The notes beneath the pieces were generated by a model. The model ran no database searches, had not been told where the DNA came from, and worked only from the letters and a program-made list of their open reading frames with translations. From the NCBI RefSeq assembly GCF_001975825.1, contig NZ_MTKN01000049.1:303-60733 (forward strand): a DNA stretch of 60,431 bases. The letters run 5' to 3'. How positions within the stretch are numbered: the stretch's first letter is position 1; each line of letters starts with the position of its first letter. The translations under genes and the position numbers were made by a program. The DNA is from [Flexibacter] sp. ATCC 35208 (GTDB lineage Bacteria; Bacteroidota; Bacteroidia; Chitinophagales; Chitinophagaceae). This document shows positions 1 through 8,382 of the stretch, in pieces.

Positions 1-77
1 TGAATCTTATTCCAGTTTAGGTTCCTGATTCCAAATTCCAGTTTAGATTTCTGAATCTTAATCTGAATTCCAATTTC
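1..77. repeat. Short degenerate direct repeats at the left edge
   Basis: A unit of about 27 bp built around ATTCCAGTTTAG recurs two to three times with drift before the stop codon of the helicase gene. No coding frame is supported. It resembles the other locus-specific intergenic arrays of this window. The left boundary is cut by the window edge. Confidence 0.5.
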
Positions 78-1328
78 TCACTTCTTCTTCTTTTTCTTCT
101 TCACCTTCTCCATCTCCGCATGATGCTGGTCAATCAACAACTGCCAGTTATCATTCGGTATATCCTCAGAAAACTTAATCGTCTCCCTATAATCATTCTT
201 ATCAATCTTCATCACCGTAATCTCCTTCCCTAAATACTTTTGAATCTCCTCCAGCACTGGCTTTTCCTCATCACTACAAAAAGACACTGCCTGTCCTTTC
301 TGTACGCCACGACCTGTACGCCCTACTCTATGCACATAATTCTCCGGCACATCCGGCAAGTCATAATTCACCACATAATCCACATTCGGAATATCAATCC
401 CTCTCGCATTCACATCAGTAGTAATCAACAACTTCACCTTTCCCGTCTTAAAATCCTCCATCGCCTCTAACCTGTTCTCCTGCTCCTTACCACCATGCAT
501 CACCAACGCCGGCACCTCTACCCTTGCCATCGCCGCCTGCACACGTTCTGCACGCACCTTTGTTCTCACAAACACCAGGATCTTCCCTTCCGGAAACTCC
601 TTCACCAACCGCTCCAGGAAGAACCGCTTATCATCCATCCCCACAAACGCGACCGCATGCTGTACATTCTTTGACACCGGATCTTCAGGGGAAATCTGGA
701 TCCTGATCGGATTCGTCACCACAGAATAAGCCAGGTCCTTGATATCCTTATCAATAGTCGCAGAGAAGAACAAAGTCTGGTGCCTGCGGGACATATGTTT
801 CAATACATCTCTGATATCCCTGATAAAACCCATATCCAGCATATGATCCGCTTCATCCAGGATCAGGGTCTCGGTAAAATTCAGGTCAATAAATCCCCTG
901 CTGATGAGGTCAAACATCCTACCAGGGGTGGCAATGAGTACATCTACCCCCTGGGCCAGCTTTTTCAGCTGAGGACCTTCGTCTACTCCACCGAAAAGGC
1001 CTAATATATTCAGTTTGGTATACTTTGCGATTACAGTAAATACCTCGGCGATCTGGATCGCCAGTTCACGGGTGGGCACCATCACGACACATCTTACCTC
1101 TCCTTTCGCCTTTCTGGGTAGCCTATCGAGCTTTTGTTGCAGCAGATGCAGCACCGGGATGGCAAAAGCCGCGGTTTTTCCGGTACCGGTCTGGGCTATC
1201 GCCATTACATCGTCCCCCTTCAATATAGATGGGATCGCCTTAAATTGGATATCAGTCGGGCGTTTAAATCCCAATTCCTCCAGGCTTCTTTTAATCTCCG
1301 GGGAAATACGATATTGTTCAAATTTCAT
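78..1328 (-). CDS. DEAD-box ATP-dependent RNA helicase, RhlE-like
   Basis: Cytosolic RNA helicase that uses ATP to unwind short RNA duplexes, with likely roles in ribosome assembly or mRNA turnover. From the start chosen here (416 aa) the motifs run in order: Q-motif region with FKRPTDIQ near residue 21, AQTGTGKT (45-52), PTRELA (85-90), TPGR (134-137), DEAD (158-161), SAT near 190, and HRVGRTGR in the second RecA domain. The C-terminus is a short basic tail of lysines, as in many Bacteroidota RhlE proteins. The open frame extends 30 codons further upstream, but ATG 1328 fits the family N-terminus and lies 4 nt after a TATCTTTG -7 box (1333-1340), so the transcript would be almost leaderless. 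It appears monocistronic. Confidence 0.93.
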   Translation of the reverse strand: MKFEQYRISPEIKRSLEELGFKRPTDIQFKAIPSILKGDDVMAIAQTGTGKTAAFAIPVLHLLQQKLDRLPRKAKGEVRCVVMVPTRELAIQIAEVFTVIAKYTKLNILGLFGGVDEGPQLKKLAQGVDVLIATPGRMFDLISRGFIDLNFTETLILDEADHMLDMGFIRDIRDVLKHMSRRHQTLFFSATIDKDIKDLAYSVVTNPIRIQISPEDPVSKNVQHAVAFVGMDDKRFFLERLVKEFPEGKILVFVRTKVRAERVQAAMARVEVPALVMHGGKEQENRLEAMEDFKTGKVKLLITTDVNARGIDIPNVDYVVNYDLPDVPENYVHRVGRTGRGVQKGQAVSFCSDEEKPVLEEIQKYLGKEITVMKIDKNDYRETIKFSEDIPNDNWQLLIDQHHAEMEKVKKKKKKK

Positions 1329-1530
1329 AGTGCAAAGATATGGGTGTAGGGGGAATGTACCGAATGTGGGGGGTAAAAGTGATTTTCGGGGGTTGGATCT
1401 GAGATGATTTTTCATCAATTTGAATACGAAAAAATCAGGTTGAGAAAGGGATAATTTTTGTTTTTTTATTTAGAACAATCGCTGTAAATTCAATACCAGT
1501 AAAGGTTTTAAAATAAAAACAAATTAAATT

Positions 1531-1803
1531 ATGAATGTCAATTTGCAACAGGAAAAGCAGACAATTTTGGATGCTTTGGATCGCACCCGAAGTGGTGTGT
1601 GGGCTACGGCGCCAGAAATTGCCAGGTACTCAGGTGTGGATTTGGAAATGGTATTAAGGGTTATCTATAATTCCCGGGAGTTTATGCAATGCGCGCTCAG
1701 GAGTGAAGATGGATTACCCTTATTCACATCCAGGAAGTTGTATAAAGAAAGAGCCTCCTACTGGAATAAAGCATTACGAACTTTAAAACATGCCAATGTA
1801 TAG
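1531..1803 (+). CDS. Small hypothetical protein, possible winged-helix fold
   Basis: 90 aa, unrecognised. The central part (APEIARYSGVDLEMVLRVIY) reads like a helix-turn-helix: a short helix, a turn, and a second helix that could be a recognition helix. No membrane segment or signal peptide is visible. Its end overlaps the next gene by 14 nt in another frame, which suggests translational coupling and a shared function with that small membrane protein. An AT-rich leader of about 110 nt precedes the ATG. The DNA-binding idea is inference from pattern only. Confidence 0.6.
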   Translation: MNVNLQQEKQTILDALDRTRSGVWATAPEIARYSGVDLEMVLRVIYNSREFMQCALRSEDGLPLFTSRKLYKERASYWNKALRTLKHANV

Positions 1804-2098
1804 TATTCCAATTCCCATTTTTTGCTGCCTTTTAGGCGCTATAGCCGTCCAATTAGTAAAATTTATTGACGATTCAAGGTTGTTGCCTGAGGATAGGCCT
1901 AATTACCTATCACCTCTCTACTATATCAGAGGTGGCCTTATGCTTTTATTAGCAGCCATATTTGGTTATATATATTTTGAGGATGAAACAATTGGGAATA
2001 AGGTAATTTATTTCCATACCGGCGCAACTGCTCCCATAATAGTTAGAGCAATGGTGAATGCTTTGCCTACAAGTATTATGTCAAGAATTAATGATTAG
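1790..2098 (+). CDS. Small two-helix membrane protein, unknown function
   Basis: 102 aa, unrecognised. One hydrophobic helix spans about residues 5-24 and a second about 48-65, separated by a polar loop rich in D and P. The C-terminal 30 residues are soluble with an amphipathic stretch. It overlaps the preceding 90-aa gene by 14 nt, so the two are probably co-translated. No catalytic motif is visible. Codon use is more AT-rich than in the neighbouring DUF1345 gene. Confidence 0.6.
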   Translation: MPMYSIPIPIFCCLLGAIAVQLVKFIDDSRLLPEDRPNYLSPLYYIRGGLMLLLAAIFGYIYFEDETIGNKVIYFHTGATAPIIVRAMVNALPTSIMSRIND

Positions 2099-2174
2099 TG
2101 AAAAATGTAGCATTTAACCCCTAATTTTTCTCCCTCATAATGCCTAACTTGCTCATTCACAAAACTCTTCCACA

Positions 2175-2885
2175 TTGGCAAAGGCAAAAATAGACTCCGG
2201 CATACCATCACGCTCCCCCCTCTCCCGATTCTTCATCAACCTTCACCCAATCAAAAGAGTCCTCATCGCCCTGCTCTCCTGCACCATCGTCTGGCTCTTT
2301 ATCAAAAACGGAGACATCACTACCCTTCTCAAAACCATGATCCTCTGGGACGTGTTCTCCTTCGTCTTCTGCATCGAATGCCTTTACATTTTCTTCAACC
2401 GCACCACCAAAGAAATTCGCGCATATGCCAGACAGGAAGATGGCAGCCGCCTTATGGTATTCATCTTAATCATCCTCGCCTGCTTCGCCAGCATGCTCAT
2501 GGTATTACTACTCATGCTATCATCAGAATCCAGGGAAGCCGGACTCGCACTCTACCTACCTGTCGCTGTGGCCGGCATACTGCTTTCCTGGGCCATGGTC
2601 CACTGTATGTTTGCCATTCACTACGCCCATATCTATTATGACGATGCTGAAGATGACGACACCCGCCATGTAGGGGGATTAGAATTCCCGGAAGAAAAGA
2701 ACCCTGACTATCTTGACTTTGCTTATTTCTCTTTTGTAATCGGCATGACATTCCAGGTATCTGACGTAGAAATCAGCAATAAAAAATTAAGAAGAATTGC
2801 ATTACTCCATGGGTTACTGGCCTTCGGCCTGAATACATTTGTTGTAGCATTAACGATAAACCTGGTAGCAGGGTTAAGGAATTAA
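2175..2885 (+). CDS. DUF1345 family integral membrane protein
   Basis: 236 aa inner-membrane protein of unknown function. Four to five hydrophobic helices are visible (about 27-43, 55-75, 94-116, 124-148, 210-232). The family signature is near the C-terminus: PDYLDFAYFSFVIGMTFQ, followed by a V-S-D-V motif and a final helix. The frame has no ATG before the first helix. A TTG at 2175 is the only reasonable start, because an in-frame TAA lies 30 nt upstream. The gene's 3' end (..LRN-stop) is reiterated in the following intergenic space. Confidence 0.8.
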   Translation: MAKAKIDSGIPSRSPLSRFFINLHPIKRVLIALLSCTIVWLFIKNGDITTLLKTMILWDVFSFVFCIECLYIFFNRTTKEIRAYARQEDGSRLMVFILIILACFASMLMVLLLMLSSESREAGLALYLPVAVAGILLSWAMVHCMFAIHYAHIYYDDAEDDDTRHVGGLEFPEEKNPDYLDFAYFSFVIGMTFQVSDVEISNKKLRRIALLHGLLAFGLNTFVVALTINLVAGLRN

Positions 2886-3025
2886 GAGTAACAAGCCCAG
2901 GCTATTAACAGGCAACATGACTTCGGAATTAATAATAACAAGCCAAAAAAATTAACACTAGCAAGGCTAAGGAATTAACCGTAACAGGCCAAAGCAATTA
3001 ACTCTAGCAGGGCTAATTTCTTAGC
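2867..3025 (+). repeat. Degenerate copies of the DUF1345 gene 3' end
   Basis: The last 19 nt of the gene (2867-2885, ending AAGGAATTAA) recur at 2960-2978 with two substitutions and in the same codon register, 93 nt later. Partial copies of the downstream part (GAATTAA then TAACAAGCC) occur near 2930-2945 and 2970-2991, and a truncated one near 3005-3017. No coding function is evident. This belongs to the recurring pattern of gene-end duplication in this window. Confidence 0.6.
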
Positions 3026-3027
3026 CC

Positions 3028-3987
3028 TCACTCCAAACTCCAAAACGCCTGTGTCGCCAGCAACTCTGCCCTCCTCAACATCCTCCTCTCCCTCAATGGC
3101 CTCACTATACCCCAATACACCTGTGCTATATACTCCCATCCAAACGCCGCCGTACTAAACACAATCATAATCCCTGCAAATAACTGCAATCCCATCACCA
3201 CAGATATCCCCACATGTAACAACACCACCGCCACATACGCATACACCCTCGTCTTCCTCCACCAGATAAATAAAGGATACCCCATCTCAATCAACAACGT
3301 ACTCCAGCAAATCAACTTCGCCACCCACGGATACCCTGCCAGCCACTTCATATCAAACCTCGCAAACTGCCCCTGCATAAATGTCTGCCAGATCGCCTCT
3401 CCATTCCACCACTGTGCACCCATCGCCTTTTCCACACCAGAAGCCAGATACACAATACATAAATGTATCTGCAATACCCTTATCGACAACCTATTCCACT
3501 CACTCACACTACTCTCATTATTCTTCCACGTAAATGACTCACCCACCGGCATGAGAATACAATAAAACAATGCAATATGCAAAAACGTCTCTACCCCATA
3601 CGCCGCCATAAATCCTGTATTAATAAACATCAGGTGCAAGCCCCATGCTACAATTGCCGCCACTCTTGTAAACATCCCCATCAACAAAAAGATCAGACAT
3701 GCCAAATACGCCCCCATCAACAGATACACCATACTATCCCCAGGTATCCCCGTCGCTGCCACCAGTGGCTGTAACCAGGATAACTGTGGCATCAGGGGCG
3801 ACACAATCCCCTTACTCAATGACCATGGAATCAAACCATCCACACCATACAACATCACCACATTTCCCAACAACCAACATCCCTGCACCAATCCAATAAA
3901 AGCAATCCCAATTCTAAAAAACGCCAATGGCTCGCCAGACGTAGGCGATAAAAAAAATCGCTGTAACACACCGGAATACCTGTTCAT
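3028..3987 (-). CDS. HTTM-domain membrane protein (vitamin K-dependent carboxylase-like)
   Basis: 319 aa polytopic membrane protein of the HTTM superfamily, the transmembrane module related to vitamin K-dependent gamma-carboxylase. The N-terminus carries the family start pattern (SPTSGEPLAFFRIGIAFIGL), followed by about six to eight hydrophobic helices. The central part has histidines and aromatic residues (HLMFINTGF, HIALFYCIL) and a W-W-N-G-E motif typical of these proteins. Bacterial HTTM proteins have no established substrate, so the biochemical role is open. The 159-aa secreted protein gene upstream on the same strand may be its partner. Confidence 0.82.
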   Translation of the reverse strand: MNRYSGVLQRFFLSPTSGEPLAFFRIGIAFIGLVQGCWLLGNVVMLYGVDGLIPWSLSKGIVSPLMPQLSWLQPLVAATGIPGDSMVYLLMGAYLACLIFLLMGMFTRVAAIVAWGLHLMFINTGFMAAYGVETFLHIALFYCILMPVGESFTWKNNESSVSEWNRLSIRVLQIHLCIVYLASGVEKAMGAQWWNGEAIWQTFMQGQFARFDMKWLAGYPWVAKLICWSTLLIEMGYPLFIWWRKTRVYAYVAVVLLHVGISVVMGLQLFAGIMIVFSTAAFGWEYIAQVYWGIVRPLRERRMLRRAELLATQAFWSLE

Positions 3988-4035
3988 AAAATATATTTAT
4001 AGATGAAGTAATCATCTCTGGCAGGGGGTATTAGA

Positions 4036-4192
4036 AAACCTTCAGGAAATCTTTAAAAAGCCTTTAAGGAATCTTTAGAAAACCGTTATGTAAACCGTTA
4101 GAAATCCTTTAGGAAATCTTCAGAAAACCTTTAGGGAATCTTCAGAAAACCTTTAGGGAATCTTTAAAAAACCTTAATGAACCTTAAGATAA
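4036..4192. repeat. 22-bp tandem array in the gap between two minus-strand genes
   Basis: About seven degenerate units with consensus AAAACCTTTAGGGAATCTTC fill the 234-nt gap between the HTTM gene start and the 159-aa gene end. Units at about 4107-4150 are nearly identical and the flanking ones have drifted. I found no match to either adjacent gene end. No hairpin dominates and no coding sense is seen. Confidence 0.65.
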
Positions 4193-4221
4193 TTCCTAAT
4201 CCTCCTACCGGACATGTTTAA

Positions 4222-4701
4222 TTATTGACTGTTCTTCCTATAATCTTTCACCAAAAACGCCTCCCATTTTGGCTGTACGCCTTCTCTAAAATCCTTCATC
4301 TCCGGCACCAGTTTACTAATCACCGTCACTCTCACCATCGTACCATCCGCACACTTTTTTAACACATATGCCGCACAACTCCTCGCCAGCAAAGGCTGCG
4401 CTTCTTCAATACTGAAAAAATTATAAACCGTCTGTATCCGTCTGTTACACTCGGTATTCTGTCCTTCCAATCTCATCACATGCTGAGATTTACCATCCGC
4501 CACTGTATACAATACCGCAATTTCATTCCCGATATGCGGAGCGAAAAAACTAAAAATGTTTCCCGCACCTGTAAAGTCGCCATACCCGGATAACCAGGTA
4601 GCATGCTTTGTCCACTCCTTAAAATGAGCTGCATGCAAAGCAGCAACCGTCAAGTGGAACAGCGCGATACTCATCCAACAAATATGCTTCCACGTTATCA
4701 T
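4222..4701 (-). CDS. Small exported or membrane-anchored hypothetical protein
   Basis: 159 aa, not recognised. The N-terminus has a hydrophobic segment (about residues 7-24) that could be a signal peptide or anchor. The rest is soluble, with five cysteines spread over the chain (NTECNR, ARSCAAY, KKCADG among them) that could form disulfides outside the cytosol. It lies upstream of, and on the same strand as, the HTTM protein, and HTTM proteins often have a small exported partner, so a joint role is plausible (inference). The gap between them holds a tandem array rather than a clear promoter. Confidence 0.65.
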   Translation of the reverse strand: MITWKHICWMSIALFHLTVAALHAAHFKEWTKHATWLSGYGDFTGAGNIFSFFAPHIGNEIAVLYTVADGKSQHVMRLEGQNTECNRRIQTVYNFFSIEEAQPLLARSCAAYVLKKCADGTMVRVTVISKLVPEMKDFREGVQPKWEAFLVKDYRKNSQ

Positions 4702-4899
4702 AAAAAAGGTTAAAATGAAGCAGGAAAAAAGTTAAAAGAAGGAGCCAGCTGAAAACAGCGTGTAAGATTTCCGGCTGGCCCCGGGGTTAAGTAGTAATAA
4801 ATGGATGAAGGGCCAAAAATGTAATAGGGGTTAATCAAAGTCCGACATCAAAAACAAACAGTTCAAAGGGGTTAATGAAAAAAAGCTGGTCCAAAATGT

Positions 4900-5000
4900 T
4901 TCAATACAACCAATCTCCTCAATACACCAATCACCTCAATACAACCAATCACTTCAATACAACCAATCACTTCAATACAATCAATCTCCTCAAAGCAACT
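4900..5000 (+). repeat. 18-bp tandem array (CTTCAATACAACCAATCA)
   Basis: About five units of CTTCAATACAACCAATCA lie in the roughly 400-nt space between the 159-aa gene and the lipoprotein gene. Three central units are almost identical. A 75-codon frame (4875-5102) runs through the array and would encode repeated NTTNHF motifs, but the period is a multiple of three, so any frame stays open by construction. Apart from the array, 4702-4899 holds nothing I can recognise. Confidence 0.7.
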
Positions 5001-5098
5001 AATCCACTCAAGCCAAATATGCATACATCTTCAGATACCCCATTCGCGCTCAACTTCGATCTATACCAATTTATTCCCGACCTTCCATCATTGATGAA

Positions 5099-5920
5099 CT
5101 AATTAATCCCTAATATCGCTCCTCCGGCTACCTCCTCCACATTCAACTTCTCAAACCCTCTATCAAGCAAAACAAAATTCGCCCTGATATCTTTCAACAC
5201 CTGCGGATCAAAACAGCCAATCATATTCGGGAACTTCCTCCTCAAAATATCCTCCCATCTCAAACTGGTATAAATCGTCAGCTTACTCCCTGCACCTGGC
5301 ACCTGTGTAATATCTCCCAATCCATAAAATCCTCTCGTAAAATAAGGCAGCGCCGTACCCTGTGGCAGTGATAATCTAAATTGCTCCAACGGAGACTTCG
5401 CCAATACCTTCGTATCCACCACATCCGGTTGCAACCTGCTCACCGCTGTCAAAAACGTCTTCGTCGCCAACACCTGCTGTTTAGTAGACAATTCCGTAAT
5501 CGTCAGATCAGCAAAAGTCTTACTATCAACTTTTTGTATTAACGAAGCCGCTCTTTTAGCAATATCCAAATAGGGAATCATGGTAGGACACGTCTTTATC
5601 CAGATCTTCTTAAACGGTGCTTTGGTATACCCTATCTTCTCCAAATAAGGAAAAGGAATACCGCCACCGCCGAATTGGGTTTCATCGGATAGACTTCCAT
5701 AACTTGCTTTGGTGATGTAATTATTTCCTGGTAATCCGTCAAAAGTAAGCAGATAGGTCTCCGGTGAAAGGTCTTTCAATATGGCATCCATCTCATCACT
5801 ACCTGTGGCAGCAGCCACAGCCACTTCCGAAGCAGGACGCAGTGAAGCTTTCTCTTTTGTGCAGGAAAACAAGGTCAGTGCAGCTAATCCAGCTACACCC
5901 GCTAATAGTTTGCGTTTCAT
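5099..5920 (-). CDS. Lipoprotein of unknown function
   Basis: 273 aa from the ATG at 5920. The longer frame reaches 5965, but the signal sequence begins here. Residues 1-20 form a lipoprotein signal: two basic residues, a hydrophobic core, then a lipobox ending LFSC, followed by a charged tether. The mature part has a glycine-rich segment (QFGGGGIPFPY), a CPTMIPYLDIAKRAA stretch and no enzyme motif I recognise. It should sit on the cell surface or inner leaflet of the outer membrane after lipidation. It is followed and preceded by unrelated genes. Confidence 0.75.
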   Translation of the reverse strand: MKRKLLAGVAGLAALTLFSCTKEKASLRPASEVAVAAATGSDEMDAILKDLSPETYLLTFDGLPGNNYITKASYGSLSDETQFGGGGIPFPYLEKIGYTKAPFKKIWIKTCPTMIPYLDIAKRAASLIQKVDSKTFADLTITELSTKQQVLATKTFLTAVSRLQPDVVDTKVLAKSPLEQFRLSLPQGTALPYFTRGFYGLGDITQVPGAGSKLTIYTSLRWEDILRRKFPNMIGCFDPQVLKDIRANFVLLDRGFEKLNVEEVAGGAILGIN

Positions 5921-6058
5921 CTTTTGGGGTTTGAGGTTTTTAAATAACAATTGTTTACGGCACAAAAGTCATGGAATTACCTCTTGCCCACAAGCAGAAA
6001 AACACCTGTTTTCACAACGTAGAAATACGCAAAATATGGGGTCAACAAATCAATAGAA

Positions 6059-6089
6059 GGTGAGCTACACCATAAGGCATAGCCCACCA
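6059..6089 (-). terminator. Imperfect hairpin downstream of the DUF6520 gene
   Basis: The arms GGTGAGCTA and TAGCCCACC (one mismatch) enclose a loop of about 12 nt, roughly 70 nt downstream of the DUF6520-like stop on the minus strand. The following U-tract is weak, so this is only a probable terminator. Confidence 0.4.
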
Positions 6090-6160
6090 GATATATAAGT
6101 CATCGGTAATGCGCTTACATATCAATTTCGCTAGCTGTCATATAGATTACAGTAATTAGA

Positions 6161-6421
6161 TCATCTGATCCAAACGATCTTCCCAGCCTTGCTGGATTTG
6201 TAAGTACCGGTAGCAGCATCAAAATAGTACGTACAGGTACCAAAGTGATCGAATTGGCATTCGTAATCATAACCTTCTACACCTGCTTCATAATAATTGT
6301 TACCGTACTTATAATATTGAGTTTCCTCACGGTGATCTCTGGTGAAAGAGCTGGCAATAGCGGAACCGGCACCAATTACAACAGCCAGTGTCATTAACGA
6401 TAATTTTAAATTTTGAGTCAT
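6161..6421 (-). CDS. DUF6520-like small exported protein
   Basis: 86 aa from ATG 6421. An N-terminal MTQNLKLSLMTLAVVIGAG signal peptide is followed by AIASSF, a typical start for the small Bacteroidota-specific DUF6520 proteins. The mature part holds two cysteines spaced as YECQFDHFGTCTYY and ends in a short basic region. Function is unknown; the family is usually found as short exported peptides. The longer frame to 6454 adds a non-conserved stretch before the signal and is rejected. Family assignment is from overall pattern and is moderately sure. Confidence 0.6.
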   Translation of the reverse strand: MTQNLKLSLMTLAVVIGAGSAIASSFTRDHREETQYYKYGNNYYEAGVEGYDYECQFDHFGTCTYYFDAATGTYKSSKAGKIVWIR

Positions 6422-6703
6422 GGGTTTACATTTTGCGGGTGACAGGGTTAACAAAACTGGGTACGTACTTTAAAATATGGATGATCAAGGCCGAAAAACA
6501 ATGTAACGAAGATATAAGAGTCTGCTGCAATGCTGCCGCAGTACCAGGTAATCATCATTTTTAACTTTTTATGTCGGGACTTCACTGCTAAAACGGAATA
6601 ATATTGAGCTTTACGACAATTACACCGCATGCACCCAACCAGGAATTCCCAGCTCAATAAGTGTATTTTATACCCTCGTTAAAAACACCCGTCTATAAAA
6701 TAA

Positions 6704-6735
6704 TTTCTCCATATCAAAATCTCGCCCTACCTTTG
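6704..6735 (+). promoter_or_regulatory. Bacteroidota-type promoter of the NAD/ADP-ribose operon
   Basis: TTTC (6704-6707), a 20-nt spacer, then TACCTTTG (6728-6735), a full match to the TAnnTTTG -7 box and a three-of-four match to the TTTG -33 box. It lies 22 nt before the ATG of the regulator gene. Confidence 0.7.
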
Positions 6736-6752
6736 CGTCAAAATAACACAAA
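6732..6752. promoter_or_regulatory. 21-bp palindrome overlapping the -7 box, candidate operator
   Basis: Half-sites TTTGCGTCA and TAACACAAA face each other over 21 bp, with 7 of 10 base pairs symmetric. The left half overlaps the last four bases of the -7 box, so binding would block RNA polymerase. NrtR regulators are known to bind palindromes of about this length, and the first gene of the operon is NrtR-like, so autorepression is the natural inference. Confidence 0.55.
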
Positions 6753-6757
6753 GACCA

Positions 6758-7432
6758 ATGCCATCATTTCATAGTTATAGAAACCCATCGCTGGCAGCGG
6801 ATCTCGTCGTGTTTGGTTATCAACAGGGCACCCTTTCCATCCTGCTGCTAAACAGGAATACAGCGCCTTTCAAAGATCAATGGGTACTCCCCGGCGCCTT
6901 CCTCCTCATGGAAGAACGCCTCCGTGATACATGTGCCCGCATTCTGAAAACCAAACTAGGTATGGACGACCTCTATCTCGAGCAACTCTCTACCTACGAC
7001 GAACCCGACCGTGACCCAAGAGGCCGCGCCATCGCCGTTGCCCACTATGCACTGGTCAACCCCGCGCGATTCGCTATCACCGCAGGCACAATGGCTAATG
7101 ATGTGAAATGGTTCAATGTGAAAGAGTTACCACCCCTCGGCTTTGACCATGATATCATCGCCGCCGATGCATTGAAAAGACTACAGCACCAGATCCTCTA
7201 TTACCCTGTAGGCTTCGAACTGCTCAACGACCTCTTTACCATGCCGGAACTGCACGAACTGTATGAATGCATTCTGGATATCAACATCGACAGAAGGAAC
7301 TTTCGCCGCAAAATTCTCGATGCCGGATACATTATTAATACAGGCAATAAGAGGGAAGGATTGCACAACCGCCATCCCGACCTCTATCAATTTAATAAGG
7401 AATTAAAAAGTATTCACCTGAATTTGGGTTAA
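6758..7432 (+). CDS. NrtR-like transcriptional regulator: degenerate Nudix domain plus winged helix
   Basis: 224 aa. Residues about 11-145 form a Nudix fold. In the Nudix box only G46 and E52 remain: the REUxEE positions read A60-R61-I-L-K64-T65, so the metal-binding glutamates are missing and hydrolysis is unlikely. This matches the NrtR family, where the Nudix domain senses ADP-ribose or a related NAD metabolite. Residues about 152-205 are the family winged helix, with FTMPELHELYECIL and NIDRRNFRRKILDAG. It is the first gene of a six-gene operon; the next gene starts 3 nt later. It probably represses the operon through the palindrome at its promoter and releases it when ADP-ribose rises (inference). 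Confidence 0.88.
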   Translation: MPSFHSYRNPSLAADLVVFGYQQGTLSILLLNRNTAPFKDQWVLPGAFLLMEERLRDTCARILKTKLGMDDLYLEQLSTYDEPDRDPRGRAIAVAHYALVNPARFAITAGTMANDVKWFNVKELPPLGFDHDIIAADALKRLQHQILYYPVGFELLNDLFTMPELHELYECILDINIDRRNFRRKILDAGYIINTGNKREGLHNRHPDLYQFNKELKSIHLNLG

Positions 7433-7435
7433 GCC

Positions 7436-7837
7436 ATGAAATTATTCAGACCCGTAGGCATCAAAGAGTTGCAACTCATCCTTGACAGTAACTGCACCCG
7501 CTTTCCACCCCGATTAAGCTGGCAGCCCATCTTTTACCCTGTTTTAAACCAGGCCTATGCTGAACAGATTGCCAGAGAATGGAATACACAGGATGAAAAC
7601 TCAGACTATTGTGGTATCGTCACATCCTTCAACATCGATGACGCCTATTATCAACAATACGCTCCGCAAACTGTCGGTGATGACATTCACCAGGAGCTCT
7701 GGGTACCCGCCGAAGAATTAGCGAATTTCAACGATCATATTTTAAATGGTATTCACATCGTCAACGCCTTCTTCGGAGAAAATTTCATCCGGCCAACAAC
7801 ACCCATTTTACACCATACTCTTTCAAAATTTTATTAA
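7436..7837 (+). CDS. ADP-ribosylation/crystallin J1-like protein
   Basis: 133 aa, soluble, no signal peptide. It matches the small family annotated as ADP-ribosylation/crystallin J1: it opens with MKLFRPVGIKELQLI, then PRLSWQPIFYPVLN, W-N-T near residue 49, QTVG near 77 and QELWVPAEELANFN. This family is usually found beside NADAR and ADP-ribosylglycohydrolase genes, but its reaction is not established. The gene sits 3 nt after the regulator and 1 nt before the NADAR gene, so co-translation is likely. A role in reading or reversing ADP-ribosylation is inference from context. Confidence 0.75.
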   Translation: MKLFRPVGIKELQLILDSNCTRFPPRLSWQPIFYPVLNQAYAEQIAREWNTQDENSDYCGIVTSFNIDDAYYQQYAPQTVGDDIHQELWVPAEELANFNDHILNGIHIVNAFFGENFIRPTTPILHHTLSKFY

Positions 7838-7838
7838 G

Positions 7839-8378
7839 ATGACATACGACAACAATTGGCTCATCGCCCAAAAACCAACCCCCACCCTCTGCTTCTTCTG
7901 GGGCCACCAACCCTCCAAAGATGGCAGTATTACCAAATCCTGTTTCAGCCAATGGTGGTATGCCCCCTTTACCGTAAATGAAAAGACATACCCCACCGCC
8001 GAACATTGGATGATGGCTGGCAAAGCCACCCTGTTCGGAGATACTGAAATTGAAAAACAAATTCTCAATACACCTTCCCCTGCTTCGGTAAAAGCACTCG
8101 GAAGAAAAGTAGCCAACTTCGACCCTGCTAAATGGGATGCTGCCAAAAGAGAGATCGTGACCCAGGGGAATTTTCACAAATTCTCACAACACCCGGATCT
8201 CAAAGCATTCCTGCTCGACACAGGCAAAGAAGTGATCGTCGAAGCAAGTCCCATGGATAGAATCTGGGGCATCGGCATGGCCGCTACAAATGTAAACGCC
8301 CCATACCCTGAAAAATGGCGGGGACAGAATCTCCTCGGCTATGCACTCATGGCCGTGAGAGATCTACTTAAATCATAA
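7839..8378 (+). CDS. NADAR family protein (YbiA-like)
   Basis: 179 aa from ATG 7839; an upstream frame to 7746 overlaps the preceding gene and is rejected. NADAR signatures are clear: FFWGH near residue 19, CFSQWW (35-40), YPTAEHWMMAGKA (51-63), then ASPMDRIWGIG (136-146) and GQNLLGYALMAVRDLL at the C-terminus. NADAR proteins act on N-glycosidic bonds in ADP-ribose-type substrates. Members include YbiA/RibX-type N-glycosidases and enzymes that remove ADP-ribose from guanine in DNA. It is the third gene of the operon, and the kptA homologue starts 4 nt after it. Confidence 0.9.
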   Translation: MTYDNNWLIAQKPTPTLCFFWGHQPSKDGSITKSCFSQWWYAPFTVNEKTYPTAEHWMMAGKATLFGDTEIEKQILNTPSPASVKALGRKVANFDPAKWDAAKREIVTQGNFHKFSQHPDLKAFLLDTGKEVIVEASPMDRIWGIGMAATNVNAPYPEKWRGQNLLGYALMAVRDLLKS

Positions 8379-8382
8379 TCCC

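Larger units (their letters stand above)
6422..6757. other. Divergent intergenic space upstream of the NAD/ADP-ribose operon
   Basis: Contains no convincing gene. A 69-codon minus-strand frame (6448-6657) has atypical composition and no family resemblance. The right end holds the operon promoter and a palindrome, listed separately. The left end must hold the promoter of the DUF6520-like gene, but no clear TAnnTTTG box was identified there. Confidence 0.5.

Noticed and set aside
4875..5102. 75-codon plus-strand frame through the 18-bp array
   Set aside because: The repeat period is a multiple of three, so the frame stays open automatically; the repeated NTTNHF motif looks non-biological and the flanks do not match a protein family.
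6448..6657. 69-codon minus-strand open frame upstream of the DUF6520-like gene
   Set aside because: It overlaps that gene's start region, is rich in rare residues (C, W, H), and has no family resemblance.
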